This document shows positions 12,856-24,925 of a DNA stretch of 64,000 nt, piece after piece (the first letter of the stretch is position 1; each line of letters begins with the position of its first letter). Where the stretch lies: the NCBI RefSeq assembly GCF_964340395.1, contig NC_135564.1:15317012-15381011 (forward strand). Direction: 5' to 3'. The notes under the pieces were generated by a model. The model made no database searches, was not told the origin of the DNA, and worked only from the letters and a program-made list of their open reading frames with translations. A program made the translations under genes and the position numbers. This DNA is from Glandiceps talaboti. Its lineage: Eukaryota > Hemichordata > Enteropneusta > Spengelidae.

Positions 12856-14046
12856 AAAGTTGTTCAAGTCACCTGTTACAACTAGTTAACATTACAGACT
12901 AGAATATCATGTGTTCAGTTGTGCATTTAGTGTAGTTTGTTTCCTGCTGTTTGCAGTCACCATGTTTGTGAGCAAATTTATGTATGTTTGAGAGTGTTAT
13001 AAGGAGATGACTTTCGGTACCTTCAAAGTCAGTTTTACTTGTCCATCACTGATGAAATGATGATCACAAATATGTTGCAATATATAATATGTTTGATCAC
13101 AGTCATTTCTTTTCAATAGCTATAATGGTTTTACACGATTTTACTGTAATTGTAAAAATCCAGTCTTGGCAAATAATTGTGAAATAATCTCCACAAACAT
13201 GATAATCCAGATTATGTCAACAAAAAGACACAGAAGTACAAATTTGAGTGTGAATTACTAGTATTGAAGATTTGCTAAAAGTGAGAGAGATTAAAGAAGG
13301 TGCAGCAAAAAATGAATGTTTTTAGTTTCATCATTTTACTGTAAAATATTTAGGAAGTCCCTATCATGCCATCAACAATGCCTACAGACGACGTGTACCC
13401 ATCATGTCATCAACTGAGCTAACAATACCAGAACCTGACATGTACCCATCATGCCATCAAAACAATGCCAGAAGACGACTTGTACCGGTAATGTCATCTA
13501 AGGCATCCATTGACATTAACATTATACAAGCTAGGTAGTTATTCTTGTATGGAATTTTTCTTCCTAAACGATCCAAGTAAAATTGTCACTCTCAACTTGT
13601 ACCACTTTCAATTCACGCATGACATCAATTATGAAAGTTTGAAAAATTAGAACCAGAAACATTCATTTTTGCAATGTCACTACTTTAATTCTGTTGTCTC
13701 TATATTTAAAAAAACATTCACCTGTTTTCATCTCATATATGTAAGCATAAATACCAAAGCATAATATTATTAAAATATGGGAAACGATATATTACATAAT
13801 TAATAATTTAATGAGAAATAATTTACAAGTAAATGTTGTAATTGTGGTTGTCATAGTAATCAAACATTGTGATTCTCAGCTAATAGAAATTAAGCTATGA
13901 TGCCTTGAAAGATCATTCTTTGATTTCAGTAATAATCTACCTAGATATTTGTAAAGCCGTCCTGTCATATGTACTGGTATTTTTCTTTATAGTTTCTGTA
14001 ATAAAGAAATTTTCAATATGTTTCAGTCTATGATTCTAACTGTAAA

Positions 14047-14205
14047 GTGTGTGTGTGTATGTGTGTGTGTGCATTTGTGTCTGTCTGTCTGTCGCTCTGT
14101 CTATGTGTGTGTCTATGTATAAATTATGTATGTATGTATGTGTGTGTGTGTGTGCCTAAGTTTGTGTTCATGCATGTGTGTGTGTGTGTGTGCACGTGTA
14201 TGCAA
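14047..14205 (+). repeat. TG-rich microsatellite cluster
   Basis: Several short (TG)n, (TCTG)n and (TATG)n runs separated by unique words. Alternating purine-pyrimidine, no coding potential. Confidence 0.8.
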
Positions 14206-14940
14206 TGAAATCCTGAAAGCCTAAAGTTTGTTTTTCATTGACAAAGAAAAAAAACCTAACAACTGGAGATAGACAGCAGTAGTTATGTAGAATAGCAAAC
14301 TATAAATTGTATTTTTATAAGAAGTTTGAAATATCCCATCCTAGAGGATATGCGAATGTCTAAAGTATTTCATGAAGACACAGACAAATATATAAACATG
14401 ACGTAAACTACAAAATCTTCTGAAGATTTGTTAAATTATCAAAGTTTAAAATAATCTTGGATGCGTCACTATTTTTACGGAAAGTTTCGGAGAATCCCGA
14501 CAGGCGGGATGGTGCGCCACCTAGCGGTTGAAGGCGAATGTAAATTTTACTTTTATCGTATACATCATCACAAGTCAAATGTAGGCCATTGTGTTGTCCC
14601 GCATGTGGTGCAGACTTCTCTTGTTAAAAAAATATATTATCAAAATATTAGCGCACCCGTGTGGTCAGAGTTGACCTGAACGCCTACAGCTTCTGTTGAA
14701 AAACAGGTATGTATACAGAGGCGAATTTGAGAGAGAGACTCGCGTTTGAGAGCTCGCCAGAGTCTAGCAAGATCTTGCAATTTGCACTTTGCGATATCGT
14801 TGTGCAAATAGCAAGAGTTCTGTATTTCGGAAACTCACATGTAGTAAAAGTCATTTTTTTACTTATATTGTGACGTACTGTCGTGCAGCGCAGACAAGTG
14901 CAGTAGTTAATATCACGGCTTGTTTTTAATCTAAGTTATG

Positions 14941-14977
<37 letters not shown>

Positions 14978-15318
14978 ACATCAAAAGGTATCGAACGTAC
15001 GTACGGCAGTGCACAGTGACAAAGTGAGGAGGGACAGTATGATGGGAACCGAGTCCTGATCCCGCCTTCCTTGATCCTCTGAAAGCAGGACTATTAACAG
15101 TGGGGGATGGTCCTAGATTTTCAGGAAGCAAACATTGTCAGTATAATTTATAAACAACACGTTCCCGGACTTCTCTCAAGTCTTCAGTCTATGATAATCA
15201 TTTACTCGCTCACAAACGATTACAATTACATAAAGCGCAAATGCTACCGGAAACTACATCACTAAAGTATATCGTCGCAAAACTATGCTGAGGTTCTAAA
15301 TTCCCAGACCCCCACAAG

Positions 15319-15378
15319 TGTCGGTATACCCAGACTCTTGCTGAGCCCTCAACGGCAAGAGTCAGGGTAACCGAGACT
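15319..15378. mobile_element. Hairpin remnant related to the 59151-59529 element
   Basis: tcggtatacccagactcttgc is followed after a 10-nt loop by the near reverse complement gcaagagtcagggtaaccga. The same arm sequence (cttggttacccagactctcgct) forms the ends of the inverted-repeat element at 59151-59529, so this looks like a collapsed copy. Confidence 0.5.
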
Positions 15379-15583
15379 TTAATAGTAAGACCCCCCCCCC
15401 CCCTCTCAAAAACAAACTAAAGGGTAATACTCATGTAACAGTAAGCCAAGGACACTGTGACATCATTACTGACTCCAGTCATTTTAAAACATAGAGAAAT
15501 GTATTTTATTAAATCCATCCCCGGTTTTCTTCTCAAGGTAAAGTTGACTTTGCAAGAGGAGATTGGAAACTCAAGTGACACAG

Positions 15584-16040
15584 ATGGCTATTGGGATACT
15601 GCCACCAGAACTTCTTGAAGAAATCTTACAGTATGTTGACGGAGTGTCCTTGGTACAAGCTCAGGCAGTATGCAAACTATGGAACCAAGTTATCCGGAAC
15701 CTTAACCGGAACAGAGACGTCTGGAAGATGAAATGCTTAGAGGAAATATCAAAGGGGGTTTTGATTGAAATAACTGGTATACAAGATTATGTCAAATTGT
15801 GTGAACGGAAATCCTCAAAGACGAAATTACCAGAAGACAAGAAGTATGTGAAAGGCACAGGACCAAATCTTTTTATAGGGAATACTGGTACACGCAAGGT
15901 TCCTGTAGACAGTCATTTTTGGAAGGAGGTGTATGCTGAATGGTACAGGGGTCGGTTTATTGGAACATGGGCATTGTTTGAAGTTGGAACAGCAGAACGG
16001 AGGAACACACACATTACTTTCACATGTGTCAAAATCTCAG
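15584..16040 (+). CDS. F-box gene exon 1 (F-box and linker)
   Basis: Carries the whole F-box plus about 100 residues of linker, including a basic, lysine-rich stretch (ERKSSKTKLPEDKKY). It ends in phase 1 before gtatgt at 16041. A 30-G run (16160-16189) follows in the intron. Confidence 0.88.
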
Positions 16041-16158
16041 GTATGTGTCAACTTATTAAAACCGAATTAAAATTGAAAATGCCATATTCTGCTTTCAATC
16101 ACTCGCTGTACAGTCATTTTTGAAAGGGGATTCACTTGAAGGCATCCCAAACTTGGGA

Positions 16159-16190
<32 letters not shown>

Positions 16191-19100
16191 GTTAAACTTT
16201 TCATCATGTAACCAAATACATAATATGGCAAGTACAAGCATTAGCATTCTATGATCAATATTTTCACACTAATATTTCTTAGGGTTTTGTCACTATATTC
16301 ATCTTCAACTCCAAAGTCAGCCAGATTGATAATATTTAGTTATTGTCTTTGATCAGGTCTGGCTTCACTGGAAGTGATGATGGTGAAGTCAAACAGGGTG
16401 ATAATAGATTTTAATTATTCACTTTTAAATCAGGTCAGTTTATCTTCACTGGAAGTGATGATGGTGAAGTCAAACAGGGTGATAATATTTAGTTATTGAC
16501 TTTTGATCAGGTCTATCCTCACTGGTAGTGATGATGGTGAAGTCAAACAGGGTGATAATATTTAGTTATTGACTTTGATCAGGTCTATCTTCACTGGTAG
16601 TGATGATGGTAAAGTCAAACAGGGTGATAATAGATTTTAATTATTTACTTTTAAATCAGGTCATGTTATCTTCACTGGAAGTGATGATGGTGAAATCAAA
16701 CAGGGTAATAATATTTAATTATTGACTTTTAAATCAGGTCTATCTTCACTGGTAGTGATGATGGTGAAGTCAAACAGGGTGATAATAGAATTTAATTATT
16801 CACTTTTAAATCAGGTCAGTTTATCTTCACTGGAAGTGATGATGGTGAAGTCAAACAGTGGAAATTACTCGATGGACACTTTATAAGAAGTCTGTGTGGT
16901 CATGTAAGGCCAGTCACTGATATTGTACTCCGTAAGTCAGGTATGTATACATAAAATATCTCAAGTATACAAGGGTGTAGGTAGTGTATTTTAGTAGAAG
17001 GGACAAATCTACAAAGACAACAGAAATAATCTCTCCCAGTCCATATAAACATCATAGAACTCGGGAGAAAAAAAGATGTATTTTAGGTTGTCACACAGTC
17101 CGTACCAATTAAAAGATTAGATGTCTCAATCAATTTTCTGCCAAAAAATTGTATTTTTGGAGAAACAAAATTAAACCAGTTATTGAAAAAGTGAATGTTC
17201 ATGGACTCTGGCTTTATAATTTGAAATAAATTTGTAATACTCAGTCAAAAATAAGTAAAAATTATCAAACCCTTTCACCAACTTATTGTTAGCATTATCA
17301 GTGGTATACATCCACTTGTTGTAGCAGACCTCTGGTAATAACATGACATCAATGAAAATTTGACATTATTCACTACAGAATTTTACTTTTAAATAATAGA
17401 TAATACTAAATGATTGTTTTTGCTAAGGTTAGGGAACCCCGGTACCAGAAAGTGGGAATAATTTGTAAAGCTGGCATAGTTTCCAATACATTGTACCATC
17501 ATTTTGGTGGGGACTCCTGGTAATATGACAAGGGAACTCATGTAGATTTTACCTGATTACTGCCCATATTAAAAACATTGTAAATGATTACAAAAACAGA
17601 TTGAATCTTCTAATAGTTTTGAATCTCAGTTGACTTTTTCAAGAAATTTGAGTCAAGTTCTAGGAATGTTTAAGAATTTATTGACCATCATACATTTTGT
17701 GGTCCTTTTCATCTGTCTTAGCTTCGTACTATAGAAGACACACAGCTGCATTACCCTACCACCATGATCTCCTCATTTCTGTGTCACAGTCTAGAAATAT
17801 TTATATTATTTATGACCTGGATGGTAGGAATACCAGTGCTGAGGTTTACCAGACATTTCATACAGGTAGTCTTACGTGTATCAGGTAGGTAAAAAATAGA
17901 GGAAAAGAAACCGGTCATGTTACCAGTTAGTTTAGTTTAGTTTACCAGTATTTCAGTAAAATAACAAGATCGACAGTACAGATACACAAATAAAAACTGG
18001 TACAAATTGTTGAATTAGTTGCATAACCCACAAAGTCAAAGACTTTTTTCCAGTGGGGTCCATTTTCATTTAAGAAGAGTCGTGAAGGTCAAATAGTTAG
18101 AATAGTTTAGTTGGAATCTTCAAGTTGCCAGTTTGAACTTCACTACTGCCCATTTTTTCAGAGTGGAGATCTGAAGTCCGTTGGCAAGATTCGAACCATG
18201 ATCTTTATACCCGAGTCAACTCAGCTGTATAAACAGGAAAATCGTACAGTTAAATGTGAATGCCTTAATCATATGGGTTTACAGAGGCTGCAAAAAATTG
18301 TATCTCTTCAGGGAGTTGAGGCACTATAAAAGAGCTGTTGTGTTGGTATAGGTCTGTGCCGTGGGTAATAAATATAATTTAAGTTATTTGCATAATCTTC
18401 CAATAATGACGACATTGCTTTTGATAGCATATCAAACCACATCTTGTAATTACCAATGATGTCATTCATTGGTTGTGTATTTTATGTTTTACAGCATGTT
18501 TGAGAACACATTTGTGATTGGCTCAGATGACAGGAAGTTGTCTGTTTGGAAGTTGTGTCCTCCAGTAGATATTATGCCTGAAGTTGTATACCAGGGAATG
18601 TTGGCAGGTCATGAGACTCGTGTTAAGAGTGTATCAATTTGGAAGGACACAGTAAGTGTAGTTAATCATGAAGCCTTCTGAAATACACAAAATCATATTA
18701 TGGGTTTTGTAGTGTTGTCCACAGATAATGTGGTGATTGTCTTTCTAATGAAATGTCACCAATGTGCTAATGAAATGTCACCAATGTGCTAAACTCTGTA
18801 GCTGGCTGCCTGGTCTACCAGGCAAGCAATCTTGCCACATAGCCTGCACAGTGCTTTCTGCTCCAGGAATTTTTTTGCTGCAAAAGAGTCCTCAGGGTTA
18901 TAGACATTTATTAATACCCTCATAGCCAGGCAATAAGTGTCACATCACATTCTCAGGCACATACACATATTATTCCATAGTCAACACAAATCACCAGTAG
19001 GGCTACCTCCACTACATGAATAATGCCCTAGGGAAAGTAGAATATGAATAGTGCCTGCTTTATGCAAATTGAGGTTACTATGGGTCACTAGTCCATACTA

Positions 19101-20858
19101 TATGACACAATCTAAACCCATCACTAAAGACTGTATGGAAATGATCCATTATAAATTAATCTAATTTACCCCATGTAACTTGTCCAGAAAAACTCATTGC
19201 AGTGTGGTGCAAAATAAAATTATAGTGAAATAGTTTGATCTGAAAGTGCAACCAACGACAATGTCAATTTCAGTCACCAATATTATAAAAGGGATCCTTC
19301 AGAAGGAAGTAAAGAGCTTGTGTAAAAGTTATGATAATCACATACTAGTAATTATTAACATATTCTGAAAATAAATGTTGAAAATGTCTTCTGTATGTAT
19401 ATTTCACAATTCTGACATTTTTTATGTAGATTATCTCTGGCAGTGATGACCGTACAGTGAGAATCTGGAATGCAAAGACATCCAAGTGTTTGTTTGTAAT
19501 TCAACACTCCAATTGGCTGAGTGATGTCATTATAAGAGATAATATTGCATTTAGTCTTACAGGTAAGAGACATTTGACAAAGAAAACTGACAACAAATCC
19601 ATGATATCTCTCATAAATGAGCTAGTGCACAAGTATGTGTGTCCTCTGAAAAAAATTAACATTTAGGTGTGACAGAGCTATGGAATATGGTAGTCCAAAA
19701 CACAAGAATAATCCTATGTAATCCTTATGGCTCCACTGATAAAAGTGATAGTAATGTGAGAAACTAGGATTGAAACCCAGGCCTTTAAATGAAACATCAT
19801 GTGCACCTGCAGTTACATTTTTTATGAAATGCATATTTCCACTATAATTGTGAATACTTATGTCCAATGTTTTAGCACTGATTCAAAATTAAAGTGGCCA
19901 TATGGATGAGAATTGGGTATTTATTTTGGGTTTTTAATTTATAAAACAATTTTATCATGACCTCCTATTTAAAAAATCAATGTGAAAGAACATAGGCCAA
20001 GTCTGTGTTTGAAACTCAATACAATGCAAAAAGCTATAAAAAAAAAATTGTATAAAATATTTGTTTATTGTATGTACACTAACACACATTTTACGCATTT
20101 GTTAATCTTTTGCAATTTCTTGAGTTATAAACGAGGAATTTCCACATTGATTTTTCATGGAAGCCACGATAAAATTGTGTTATAAATTAAAAATCCCAAA
20201 ATAATCCTCATCCATATGGCTGATGTAATACCAGAGAAGTACAACTGTTTGAAGTTTGATGTGAATGCAACTCTAATTCTGATGTGTTGATTTTGTGTCA
20301 GGTGATACGAAGACCCATATGTATGAAATAGACATAGAGAATGATCACTACAAGAAACTTGGCAGCGTTGATCTTGGAATATCTACTAACAATGTTCTAG
20401 CATTGAGAGGTAACATCCTGGCTGTTGGTAACAATGCAGGACAGGTGTTCCTCTACCATGTAGATTTCAAACACCATGAAGACCAGTACGGACCAAAGCT
20501 GACACACAGAAAGAAGACTCATGCTACAGGGGATGACGAATTCTGTGATTCTTTTCATCGTGCTGTTGCCATGCCAACAGTATCCTTGAACCGTTTTCAA
20601 GATCCGCAAGAGAAGGATTTCCATGGACATAAAAAGGTAGTGTCTATTTTGAATTCCAATGAGCAGAAGTGTCAAGGCAGTGACGGTGGAAAGTCGCAAT
20701 GTGGAAGTTTGGAACTTGGTAAACCATTGTACGTTGTGAATACTAAAGCTGATATCATCACATCGATTGATATTGATGATGACGGAGATGGACCAATTGT
20801 TACCGTGACAACAAACAAACACATTGTACAAATCTACCAGTGGTGTTCACCAGAATAG
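15584..20858 (+). CDS. F-box/WD-repeat protein (SCF substrate-receptor type), complete
   Basis: Six exons: 15584-16040, 16815-16940, 17722-17884, 18495-18651, 19430-19562, 20302-20858. All junctions are GT-AG and in frame (1593 nt, 530 residues, stop TAG 20856-20858). The ATG at 15584 is the first after an in-frame stop at 15545. Residues 4-50 form an F-box (GILPPELLEEILQYVDG, VCKLWNQVI, VWK), the SKP1-binding module. Residues 105-150 include FWKEVYAEWYRGRFIGTWAL. From about 154 to 345 there are WD-type repeats (FTGSDDGEVKQWKL, LAGHETRVKS, ISGSDDRTVRIWNA). The C-terminal third has weaker blades (GNNAGQVFLYHVD, HIVQIYQW). By family knowledge it should recruit substrates to a cullin-1 ubiquitin ligase. 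I cannot assign it to a named FBXW orthologue. Exon 2 is preceded by six decoy copies of its own start. Confidence 0.9.
16300..16814 (+). repeat. Tandem array carrying copies of the exon 2 acceptor and exon start
   Basis: Six units of 72-78 bp begin at 16357, 16434, 16511, 16583, 16660 and 16738, each just after a tcag acceptor. Each contains the exon 2 words cttcactgg[a/t]agtgatgatgg and aagtcaaacag, then an intronic gataatatttagttattgac-type segment. A degenerate leading unit starts near 16300. The true exon begins at 16815 with the same 44 nt and then departs (tggaaattactcg). Units 2 and 5 keep the exon reading frame for their first 44 nt and then run into a stop. The other four have a 4-nt deletion that shifts frame. 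Confidence 0.92.
17411..17582 (+). mobile_element. Small MITE-like element, copy 3
   Basis: Close relative of 9201-9372 in the same orientation (tttttgctaaggttagggaacccc, tttccaatacattgtaccat, gggaactcatgtagatttta). It lies in the F-box gene intron before exon 3, ending 140 bp from its acceptor. Confidence 0.65.
19896..20221. mobile_element. MITE-like element with about 58-bp inverted ends, copy 1
   Basis: The left end (ggccatatggatgag then tttttaatttataaaacaat) is repeated in reverse complement at the right end (ttataaattaaaaatccc then ctcatccatatggc). A second copy at 37455-37820 sits in a transglutaminase intron. The element lies in the F-box gene's last intron, 80 bp before exon 6. Confidence 0.75.
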
Positions 20859-21129
20859 CAGCAGCCCTATCTTTTAACTCATCAGGCAATGTTTCAGAAT
20901 TTATCTCAGGACATTTATGATTGTTTTCATGTTTTATTAGATATTATAGCCTGGGTTTAACATTTTATTTGGACAATGGAGACAAACTTTGAGAGAGTTG
21001 TACTTGTGGGTATTCGATGCAACAATGTGTATCTCATGACATCAATGGCAAGTTTTTGTTTTCTGTCAGGCTGTCTGATGTCATCAACTTCAGAACTTTC
21101 AGAACTTTGACACAAAGACATGTAAAGTT

Positions 21130-21720
21130 GTATGTAAAGTTCATACATACATGTAAAGTTCCGTTTTAGGATTCATTTAAGGACGTGAAGTTCTGTTAAA
21201 ATGTGATTTTCTTTAAAGAACGTGAAGTTCTGATTGGGTTCATTTAAGGATGGGAAGTTCTGTCAGAGAGTTCATCTAAGGACATATTCAAGCTCTGTTT
21301 AGAGTTCATCTAAGGACATGTGTTCGTGAAGCTCTGTGTTTAGTACATCTAAGGACTATGTGAAGCTCTGTGTTTAGTTCGTTTAAGGACATGAAATACT
21401 GTTGTAGAGTTCATCTAAGGAGACATGAAGCTATGATTTAGAGTTCATGTAAGGACACATGAATTTCAATTTTAGAGTTCATGTAAGGACATGAGAAGCT
21501 GTGTTGTAGAGTTCATCTAAGGACATGAGAAGCTTTGTTTTAGAGTTCATCTAAGGACACATGAATTTCTGTTTTAGAGTTCATGTAAGGACATGAGAAG
21601 CTGTGTTGTAGAGTTCATCTAGGGACATGAGAAGCTTTGTTTTAGAGTTCATCTAAGGACACACAAATTCTGCTTTAGTGTTCATCTAAGGACACGAGAA
21701 GCTGTGTTTTAGAGTTCATT
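21130..21720 (+). repeat. Tandem array, about 40-bp unit, in presumed 3' UTR
   Basis: About 14 imperfect units with consensus gagttcatctaaggacatga followed by gaagctttgtttta. Spacing and sequence drift towards the 5' end of the array. Confidence 0.85.
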
Positions 21721-22093
21721 TAAAGTTTATATGGTTTAGCTGTTTCAATGGTTTTGCTTTAAATTTGCTATGAAGTATCGCCTTGACTGTTATCAAGACA
21801 GTACTCCATTGTACTTATTGTATGCAATATCAGTGACTAGAGTTTATACAATCATGGGAAAAAAACAGGGAACTGCTTGAGTGATATCACAGCAGTAATT
21901 AACCCTTTTAAAATTACAAAATTGACATTTATTATTTGTACTTAATATATAGTTTTTTTTATACAATGGTTTGTAGTTGCATTTATTATAATATAGTTTT
22001 ACCTGTTATCATAGACTATATCATATACATTTAAAGTATTCTTTATACAACTGAAATATAAATCATTTATTTTCTTTCATGGTCAGCCTACCT

Positions 22094-22099
22094 AATAAA
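22094..22099 (+). terminator. Candidate polyadenylation signal of the F-box gene
   Basis: AATAAA in the context ctaataaagc, the first good signal after the stop on the plus strand that is not inside a repeat. Confidence 0.4.
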
Positions 22100-22285
22100 G
22101 CATGTCTAATATATTTAACTAAAATCCATCTTGTATGTTTATATATATATATGTAGGACCTGAATTTAACTTTCAGGGTTGATAGTCAGATTAAGCCAAG
22201 TGAATTGCTGCAGGTACAGTTTTGATTTTCGTTGGTCTTACATGCAGCTACCAACTTACATATCTGGTAGTTTATATATGATATG

Positions 22286-22287
<2 letters not shown>

Positions 22288-22349
<62 letters not shown>

Positions 22350-22399
22350 ATATACATGCGTACGTATGTGCGTATGTATGTATGTATGTATGTATGTAA
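22288..22399. repeat. (TG)n and (TATG)n microsatellite
   Basis: About 44 bp of pure TG followed by TATG/TACG tetranucleotides. Confidence 0.9.
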
Positions 22400-22452
22400 T
22401 ATGTAATACATTGATAACACTGTAAGCTAACTTCAATTGTGAGCTTGTTTAT

Positions 22453-23197
22453 TAGTCCCCGCAGACGAAGTCCGGAACGGGGACTTATGGATTGGGTTCC
22501 GTCTGTCCGTGCGTGCGTGCGTGCGTGCGTCCGTGCGTCCATCCGTCCGTCCGCAGCCGTTTCTTGGAGATGCCTGGGCCGATTTTTTTCAAACTTGGTA
22601 CAGGGGCAACATGCTATGGCATACATATGCACGTCAATTTGTTTTATGATACGATCCAATATGGCCGCCTAGGAACCATTTTGTTTGCGAATTTTCCCTG
22701 TCTAAAGCCATAACTCAGACATGCTTTAACAGATCTCATTCAAAGTTGGTATTAGGACAGTGTTCTATGACATACATGTGCATATTCATTGCTGTCATGA
22801 TACGATCCAATATGGCCGCCTAGCAGCCATTTTGTTTGTGAATTTTCATGTCCAAAGCCATAACTCAGACATGCTTGAACAGATCTCATTCAAAGTTGGT
22901 ATTAGGACAGTGTTCTATGACATACATGTGCATATCCATTTTCGTCTTGATACGATCCAATATGGCTGCCTGGCAGCCATTTTGTTTGTGAATTTTCCAT
23001 GTCCAAAGCCATAACTCAGACTCCATTTTCATCGTGATATGATCCCCCATACCCAACCAATCCTTTATTGTTGGAGGCATATTCCATGTCCAACAAGCAC
23101 ACACAACATATCTAAGTCTGTTTGTTTTAGGTTCACAAATGTTGTTGTTTGATCAGAGTAGTGATAATTCCTTAAAACCCAATTATAGCGGGGACTA
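22453..23197. mobile_element. Non-autonomous DNA element, ends TAGTCCCCGC / GCGGGGACTA
   Basis: Perfect 10-bp terminal inverted repeats bound 745 bp. Inside, a unit of about 147 bp (aacagatctcattcaaagttgg, gatacgatccaatatgg, aaagccataactcagac) is repeated about three times. An arm of (CGTG)n follows the left end. Many overlapping open frames arise from the repeats, but none looks like a protein. Boundaries rest on the inverted repeats, and I see no clear target duplication beyond a possible TA. Confidence 0.7.
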
Positions 23198-23274
23198 TGT
23201 CATTCTCAATGACTTGTTTTAAGTTATATTATGTGCCTTTGACGAACTGCAAAATTCAAATCCTCATACACATT

Positions 23275-23847
23275 TACAATTCTCTCTGATTTGTACTCTC
23301 ACACATAAGTTTTTTCAAATCTCACCATGTACAGGGAAATTTGTGAAAACATTTTTTGTCATTTTTGAATCGTACTTTCATCACTGATGAGTTTCTGAAT
23401 ACCCATTTTCATTGGTTCTGCAAATATCAGCTATTTTTTGTAGGAGATAGAAAATTTATAAATTTTTCAACAGACTATTTTTGAAACACATGCAAACTAT
23501 TTGCAAAGAAACTAAGGAAAATATCTGAACCTATTATAACTTTACCAAAAGATATTGATTTCTGTGAATAGGCATAAGAAAAGAAATTTACATGTTAAAA
23601 CTCTCTGACGAACCAAGTTGGTGATTACTTGATGTTGAAAAAGCAATGTTTTCAAGCACGTTTCATTTAGTTGTTGGAACTTTTTTTAATCCAAAATTTG
23701 CAACTTTATATTTGATTCTTAATCAGAGTTTTTGTTACACATTATTCAAATGTAATTGTTATGCTTCAAATGTTAAGACATATTGCTTATCACGGAAGTT
23801 ATAAAATAAGGAACATCCAAGCTTACAAATCAGAGAGAATTGTGAAT
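23275..23847. mobile_element. Possible MITE with about 22-bp inverted ends
   Basis: ttacaattctctctgatttgta at the left is matched by tacaaatcagagagaattgtga at the right. The interior is AT-rich with no frame. Only one copy is seen in this window. Confidence 0.5.
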
Positions 23848-24293
23848 AAAATATTGTACACTATGCTATATTAGCCTTACCCAGAGCATCCTCCATATAT
23901 CGTCACATATACATTTCACACTGACAATAAGTGAGACAGTATAAGCAATTCAAATGGGATAAAGTTTTATTGATTGCATTCAGAAAGTCACTGAGGTACT
24001 GTACCATTGCTTCCCACAATGAAAACATCATACAGCTGGTATAAATTCAACTCAAATGACTGGTAGCTAGATCTTGCAAAAAACTAAAATAAAAGAGTTT
24101 CATGGCAGCTGCTTAACATGTACTTGGCTAGCTCTCAGTTTTCTGACACTACCTCATGGACTACATGTATATAGAATGTAACCAATCTTTTGGCACAATA
24201 GTACACCCTGAATATATAAAAATATACAAAATATAGTAAATTTCGATTTATTTTAGTTTTGTACACAAGACTTATGCTCATATAATACAGAAT

Positions 24294-24377
24294 TGTGTAT
24301 GTGTATGTATGTGTGTGTGTGTATGTGTGTATGTATGTAATTGTATGTATGTATGTATGTATGTATGTATGTATGTA

Positions 24378-24408
<31 letters not shown>

Positions 24409-24925
24409 ATGTATGTATGTATGTATATATGTATGTATGTAATTGTATGTATGTGTGTGTATGTATGTATGCATGTATGTATGTATGTATGTATGTAATT
24501 GTATGTATGTGTGTATGTATGTATGTATGTATGTATGTATGTGTGTATGTATGTATGTATGTATGCATGCGTGTATTATGCATGTATGTATGCATGTACA
24601 TAATGTATGTACCGTCGGTATGTATGTATGTATGTATGTATGTTTGTACGTACGTACGTACGTACGTACGTATGTACGTATGTACGTACACATGCACACA
24701 CACATACACATGTACGTACATACATACGTACGTACGTACGTACGTACGTACGTACATACATATATATATATATTATACATATATTATACATATATATTAT
24801 ACATATATTATACATATATATTATACATATATTATACATATATATTATACATATATATTACGTATGTACGTACATGTGTATGTGTGTATGTGTGTATATA
24901 TGTAATATATATGTATGTATGTATA
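24294..24925. repeat. Compound TATG / TACG / TATATTACA microsatellite, about 630 bp
   Basis: Blocks of (TATG)n with embedded TG runs, then (TACG)n including a self-complementary ACGTACGT run, then (ATATTATACAT)n. Long Tyr-Val-Cys and His-Thr-Tyr open frames on both strands are repeat products. Confidence 0.93.

Larger units (their letters stand above)
9006..15583. other. LZTFL1 3' flank and intergenic region before the F-box gene
   Basis: No further coding exon is visible. The stretch contains the LZTFL1 3' UTR of unknown length (AATAAA words occur near 11391, 12490 and 14000, none decisive), three poly(G)/poly(C) runs (9136-9159, 11146-11166, 15391-15403), two copies of a small MITE, a LINE 3' end with a TGAT tail, TG microsatellites at 14047-14205 and a (TGAT)n run at 14941-14978. 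A 72-codon open frame at 14461-14679 has no recognisable content. Confidence 0.5.
20859..22110 (+). other. Probable 3' UTR of the F-box gene
   Basis: No reading frame of note. A canonical AATAAA at 22094-22099 would end a 3' UTR of about 1.25 kb. About half of it is a 40-bp-period tandem repeat (21130-21720). The extent is inferred from the signal alone. Confidence 0.4.

Noticed and set aside
14461-14679. 72-codon plus-strand frame before the F-box gene
   Set aside because: No known motif and no splice link to exon 1; the gene's own upstream stop at 15545 separates them.
15563-15583. Alternative F-box start seven codons upstream
   Set aside because: Codon at 15563 is TTG, not ATG; the first ATG in the frame is 15584.
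16040-16123. Extension of F-box exon 1 to the stop at 16123
   Set aside because: The sequence after 16040 begins with a good gtatgt donor and loses protein character. Joining 16040 to 16815 continues the WD blade in frame.
18111-18329. 72-codon frame with a tRNA-like word (caagattcgaaccatgat)
   Set aside because: Resembles an antisense T-arm but lacks a full cloverleaf, and lies within an F-box gene intron without splice sites.
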